Shown piece by piece: positions 61,792-64,000 of a stretch of 64,000 nucleotides of DNA (positions are counted from its first letter, which is position 1; each line of letters begins with the position of its first letter). The notes under the pieces were generated by a model, which made no database searches, was not told the origin of the DNA, and worked only from the letters and a program-made list of their open reading frames with translations. The DNA comes from Betaproteobacteria bacterium (GTDB taxonomy: Bacteria > Pseudomonadota > Gammaproteobacteria > Burkholderiales > Usitatibacteraceae). The position numbers and the translations under genes are program-made. The stretch is taken from positions 62,001 to 126,000 of the forward strand of contig JADJEZ010000003.1 of assembly GCA_016708825.1 (NCBI GenBank), written 5' to 3'.

Positions 61792-62415
61792 ATGTTCACA
61801 GCGATCGATCGCGTCCTGATTGCGGCTGACAATGCCCTGCGCACGCTTTCAGGCGTTGTCACGCCATCCAGGGCGACGCCGGGAGAAGGCCAGGTGGGTG
61901 ACTTGAAACCCGAAGAGGTGCGCCACGTCGCCGGGCTGATGCGCGTGGACCACGCTGGCGAGGTCTGCGCCCAGGCCCTGTACGCCGGTCAATCACTGGC
62001 TGCCAGGGACTCGCGTGTTCGAGACGCGCTCGACCGGGCGGGAGCAGAGGAGCGCGACCACCTCGCCTGGTGCGCCGAGCGCCTTCGTGAACTCGACTCG
62101 CGCCCCAGCCTCCTGTCACCGTTCTGGTACGCAGGGTCCTTCGCTCTGGGCGTCGTATCGGGCGCGACCGGCGATCGATGGAGCATGGGTTTCGTCGAGA
62201 CGGAGCGCCAGGTCGAGAAGCACATCGATGGCCATCTTGATCGCCTACCCTCTGGAGATACGAGAAGCCGTGCCATTCTCCGACAGATGCGGGAAGATGA
62301 AATCAGCCATGCGAACACGGGCCGCTCGCTGGGTGCCGCGGAACTGCCGCGATCAGTCCGGGCAGCGATGCGGGTTGTTTCGAGGGTGATGACCGAAACG
62401 GCCTACCGTTTCTAG
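61792..62415 (+). CDS. coq7: Demethoxyubiquinone hydroxylase Coq7
   Basis: Coq7 is a ferritin-like diiron hydroxylase of ubiquinone synthesis. It has 207 residues. Diiron ligands are in MRVDHAGEVCAQALY, EERDHLAWC, ERQVEKHIDGHL and EDEISHANTG. It complements the two flavin hydroxylases at 50092 and 51254. It is convergent with the OsmC-like gene (18 bases between stops). Confidence 0.95.
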   Translation: MFTAIDRVLIAADNALRTLSGVVTPSRATPGEGQVGDLKPEEVRHVAGLMRVDHAGEVCAQALYAGQSLAARDSRVRDALDRAGAEERDHLAWCAERLRELDSRPSLLSPFWYAGSFALGVVSGATGDRWSMGFVETERQVEKHIDGHLDRLPSGDTRSRAILRQMREDEISHANTGRSLGAAELPRSVRAAMRVVSRVMTETAYRF

Positions 62416-62433
62416 AGGCTCCGCGAGAGGGAC

Positions 62434-62850
62434 TCAGGCTTCACGGATCTCGTAGTCCGTGGTTATCTCTGCGGTCTTGGCCAGCATGATGGTCGCCGAA
62501 CAGTACTTCTCCTTCGACAGCTTGATCGCGCGCTCCACCTGGGCGGGGCGCAACCCCCGTCCCGTGACCACATAGCGCATGTGGATCCGCGTGAAAACCT
62601 TCGGCTCATCTGGTGCACGCTCTGCTTCCAGTTCCACCACGCAATCGACCAGGTCCTGTCGGGATTTCCTCAATATGTGAACCACGTCGATGGCGCTGCA
62701 ACCGCCCGCACCCATCAGGACGAGTTCCATTGGGCGAGATCCCAGATTGCGGCCGCCTACGTCGGGCGACGCGTCCATGACGATTGCGTGGCCGCTGCCG
62801 CTCTCGGCGACGAACGTAATGCCTTCCACCAGCTTCACGCGCGCTTTCAT
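62434..62850 (-). CDS. OsmC-family protein (YhfA-like)
   Basis: This is a 138-residue OsmC/Ohr-superfamily protein, begun by MKARVKLVEGITFVAESGSG. Two cysteines are present (MGAGGCSAIDVV and KEKYCSAT), the pattern of thiol-dependent peroxidases. The YhfA-like subgroup has an unclear substrate. The upstream in-frame reading to 63132 is antisense to the AI-2E gene. The ATG overlaps the stop of that gene, so the two are cotranscribed. Confidence 0.9.
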   Translation of the reverse strand: MKARVKLVEGITFVAESGSGHAIVMDASPDVGGRNLGSRPMELVLMGAGGCSAIDVVHILRKSRQDLVDCVVELEAERAPDEPKVFTRIHMRYVVTGRGLRPAQVERAIKLSKEKYCSATIMLAKTAEITTDYEIREA

Positions 62851-63758
62851 AGCGATTCCCTGAGGTTCTGGGCCTCGAGCCAGACGTTGATGAGACTCCA
62901 GCCCACGGCGAGAAGGGCGGGCCCTATGAAGATCCCAATGAACCCGAACGAGATGGCCCCGCCGAACACCCCCAGGACCACGAGCAGCATCGACAGGCCG
63001 CCAGCACGGCTCATGAGAATCGGCTTGACGAAGTTGTCTACGGAGCTGATTACGAGAGCGCCGTAGGCGACCATGAAGATTGCCCATCCGGACTGGCCCT
63101 GTGCATAGAGCCACGCCGCGGCGCCGCCCCAAATGAGCACGGGACCCATGGGAATGAGGGAAAGGACGAAGGTCAATGCGGAAAGCAGCAAGGCTCCTGG
63201 AACTCCCGCGATGAGAAATCCGACCAACGCCACAGCCGCCTGGGCAAGTGCGGTGCCGATCAGGCCATAGACCACGCCCATGACGGCATTCCTCGCAGTC
63301 GATATGACGGCCATCCCGCGCTCCGAACCTGCGAGTCGAGTCATTCCGGATTGGACCAGCCGGGCAAGGTCTTCGCCGTCCCGGTAGAAGAAGAAGGCGA
63401 CGAAGATTGCAACCAGGATCTGCAGCAGACCTTCGCCGGCGGCCGAGCCCGCGGCCAGGAGAAATCCTCTAGCCGGCTCGGCCATGCGCTTGCCCAATCC
63501 GACCAGCTCTTCGCGGCTGCCGATCAGCCGGTGCCAGTACTCGTCGATCCAGCTCCCCGCGTAAGGCAGGCCCGTCAGCCACGCCGGAAGCTCGATCGGT
63601 CCGCGGTCGAGAAAACCGCGAACCATGTCGATCACCTGTGCGGAGTTGGTCACGAGGCTGTACGCCACCAGCGCTACGGGAAGCGCGATGGCGAGCAGCA
63701 TTCCCAGCGCAAAGAACAGGGCAGCCAACGCCCGCCGCCCGCCGAGGCGATCCTTCAT
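62847..63758 (-). CDS. AI-2E family transporter, main part
   Basis: This is an AI-2E/PerM-type membrane protein: several hydrophobic helices, a conserved central region, and the C-terminal SVDNFVKPILMSRAGG, a family hallmark. It starts MKDRLGGRRALAALFF at 63758, right after an in-frame TAG; the N-terminal pair of helices lies on the other side of this TAG. Together they form one family-like protein. Substrate unknown; some members export autoinducer-2 or ions. Cotranscribed with the OsmC-like gene. Confidence 0.88.
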   Translation of the reverse strand: MKDRLGGRRALAALFFALGMLLAIALPVALVAYSLVTNSAQVIDMVRGFLDRGPIELPAWLTGLPYAGSWIDEYWHRLIGSREELVGLGKRMAEPARGFLLAAGSAAGEGLLQILVAIFVAFFFYRDGEDLARLVQSGMTRLAGSERGMAVISTARNAVMGVVYGLIGTALAQAAVALVGFLIAGVPGALLLSALTFVLSLIPMGPVLIWGGAAAWLYAQGQSGWAIFMVAYGALVISSVDNFVKPILMSRAGGLSMLLVVLGVFGGAISFGFIGIFIGPALLAVGWSLINVWLEAQNLRESL

Positions 63759-63905
63759 CTATCGAAAGGCTGGCCAGGTCGACAGGCACAGAACGGCTGC
63801 GAAAAACAAGGCCGCGAGAAAGGGTCGGAAGACCAGAAAGCAGCCAATCACCAGAAGGGCTATGCCGGCTGCCTGTGCATATTGCTCGAAGCGTCTTGAG
63901 TCCAT
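63759..63905 (-). pseudogene. AI-2E transporter N-terminal fragment ending in TAG
   Basis: From ATG 63905 this reads MDSRRFEQYAQAAGIALLVI and two hydrophobic helices to LSTWPAFR, then TAG (63761-63759) immediately before the ATG of the main part, in the same frame. Family members read straight through this point (WPxYRxL...GGRRxLAA). The TAG may be a real nonsense mutation, a base error (for example CAG) or a split gene. Confidence 0.75.
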
Positions 63906-64000
63906 GGTGGTTCGCAGGAGAGGTCCATGAATTCTATCCGAGGGGCCCCCTTGCGTCCCCGGGGCTTCCATGCGCGCGGACTTTGACACAAGAGCCCGAT

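Noticed and set aside
63906..64000. A further gene at the right edge
   Set aside because: Only a short in-frame extension of the AI-2E N-terminus to 63989 is open; it lacks a family-like sequence and probably is 5' untranslated DNA.

Overview
This is about 64 kb of a GC-rich (high-60s percent by eye) chromosome from a betaproteobacterium of the Burkholderiales/Nitrosomonadales type. The evidence is gene order: rsmD against ftsY-ftsE-ftsX-rpoH; mutM-TPR-lolB-ispE-tRNA(Gln)-prs-rplY-pth-ychF; phoH-ybeY-corC-lnt; glyQ-glyS-gmhB-plsC; rsmA-pdxA-surA-lptD against amgK-murU; mltA-apaG against rpe-gph-trpE-trpG-trpD-trpC. I cannot place it to genus. I see no rRNA, CRISPR array, insertion sequence, prophage or integrase. 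No stretch over 300 bases lacks a gene; the longest gaps (about 160-190 bases) are upstream of the porin, of the TPR protein and of miaB.

Layout. 1-5777: aa3-type cytochrome oxidase genes and assembly factors (ctaD end, small assembly protein, ctaG, DUF2970, ctaE, SURF1, two SCO-like proteins, ctaB), with no ctaA. 5850-9288 (minus): cell-division ABC module, SRP receptor and the heat-shock sigma factor, which has a perfect CIRCE operator. 9353-13505: rsmD, coaD, ferredoxin, a dynamin-like GTPase and mutM. 13663-20660: outer-membrane lipoprotein insertion, isoprenoid precursor synthesis, PRPP, L25, peptidyl-tRNA hydrolase, YchF and two tRNAs. 20789-30846: four proteases (M48, S8 and two tandem metzincins) around miaB. 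30918-34769: the PhoH-YbeY-CorC-Lnt block. 34747-42737: a methyltransferase, glycyl-tRNA synthetase, heptose phosphatase, acyltransferase, glyoxalase, rsmA and pdxA. 42766-48720: outer-membrane biogenesis (surA, lptD), then peptidoglycan sugar recycling (amgK, murU). 48769-53212: pepP, two ubiquinone hydroxylases and dsbC. 53255-60490: mltA, apaG, rpe, gph and the trp operon behind a Trp-rich leader ORF. 60680-63905: porin, coq7, an OsmC-like protein and an AI-2E transporter.

The most important point for any user is that the reading frame is broken in many genes that should be intact. Single-base shifts, mostly in or next to short homopolymers, affect ctaD, ctaE, prs, a metzincin, glyS, mltA and trpD. 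tRNA-Gln is one base short in its acceptor stem, apaG loses its normal C-terminus, and an in-frame TAG splits the AI-2E transporter. Restoring one base gives family-typical lengths every time, so I read most of these as sequence or assembly errors rather than gene decay. They also create artefacts such as an apparent prs-rplY fusion. Biologically the best signals are the CIRCE/rpoH promoter overlap, the Trp-rich leader before trpE, the tandem metzincins, and the lack of ctaA.
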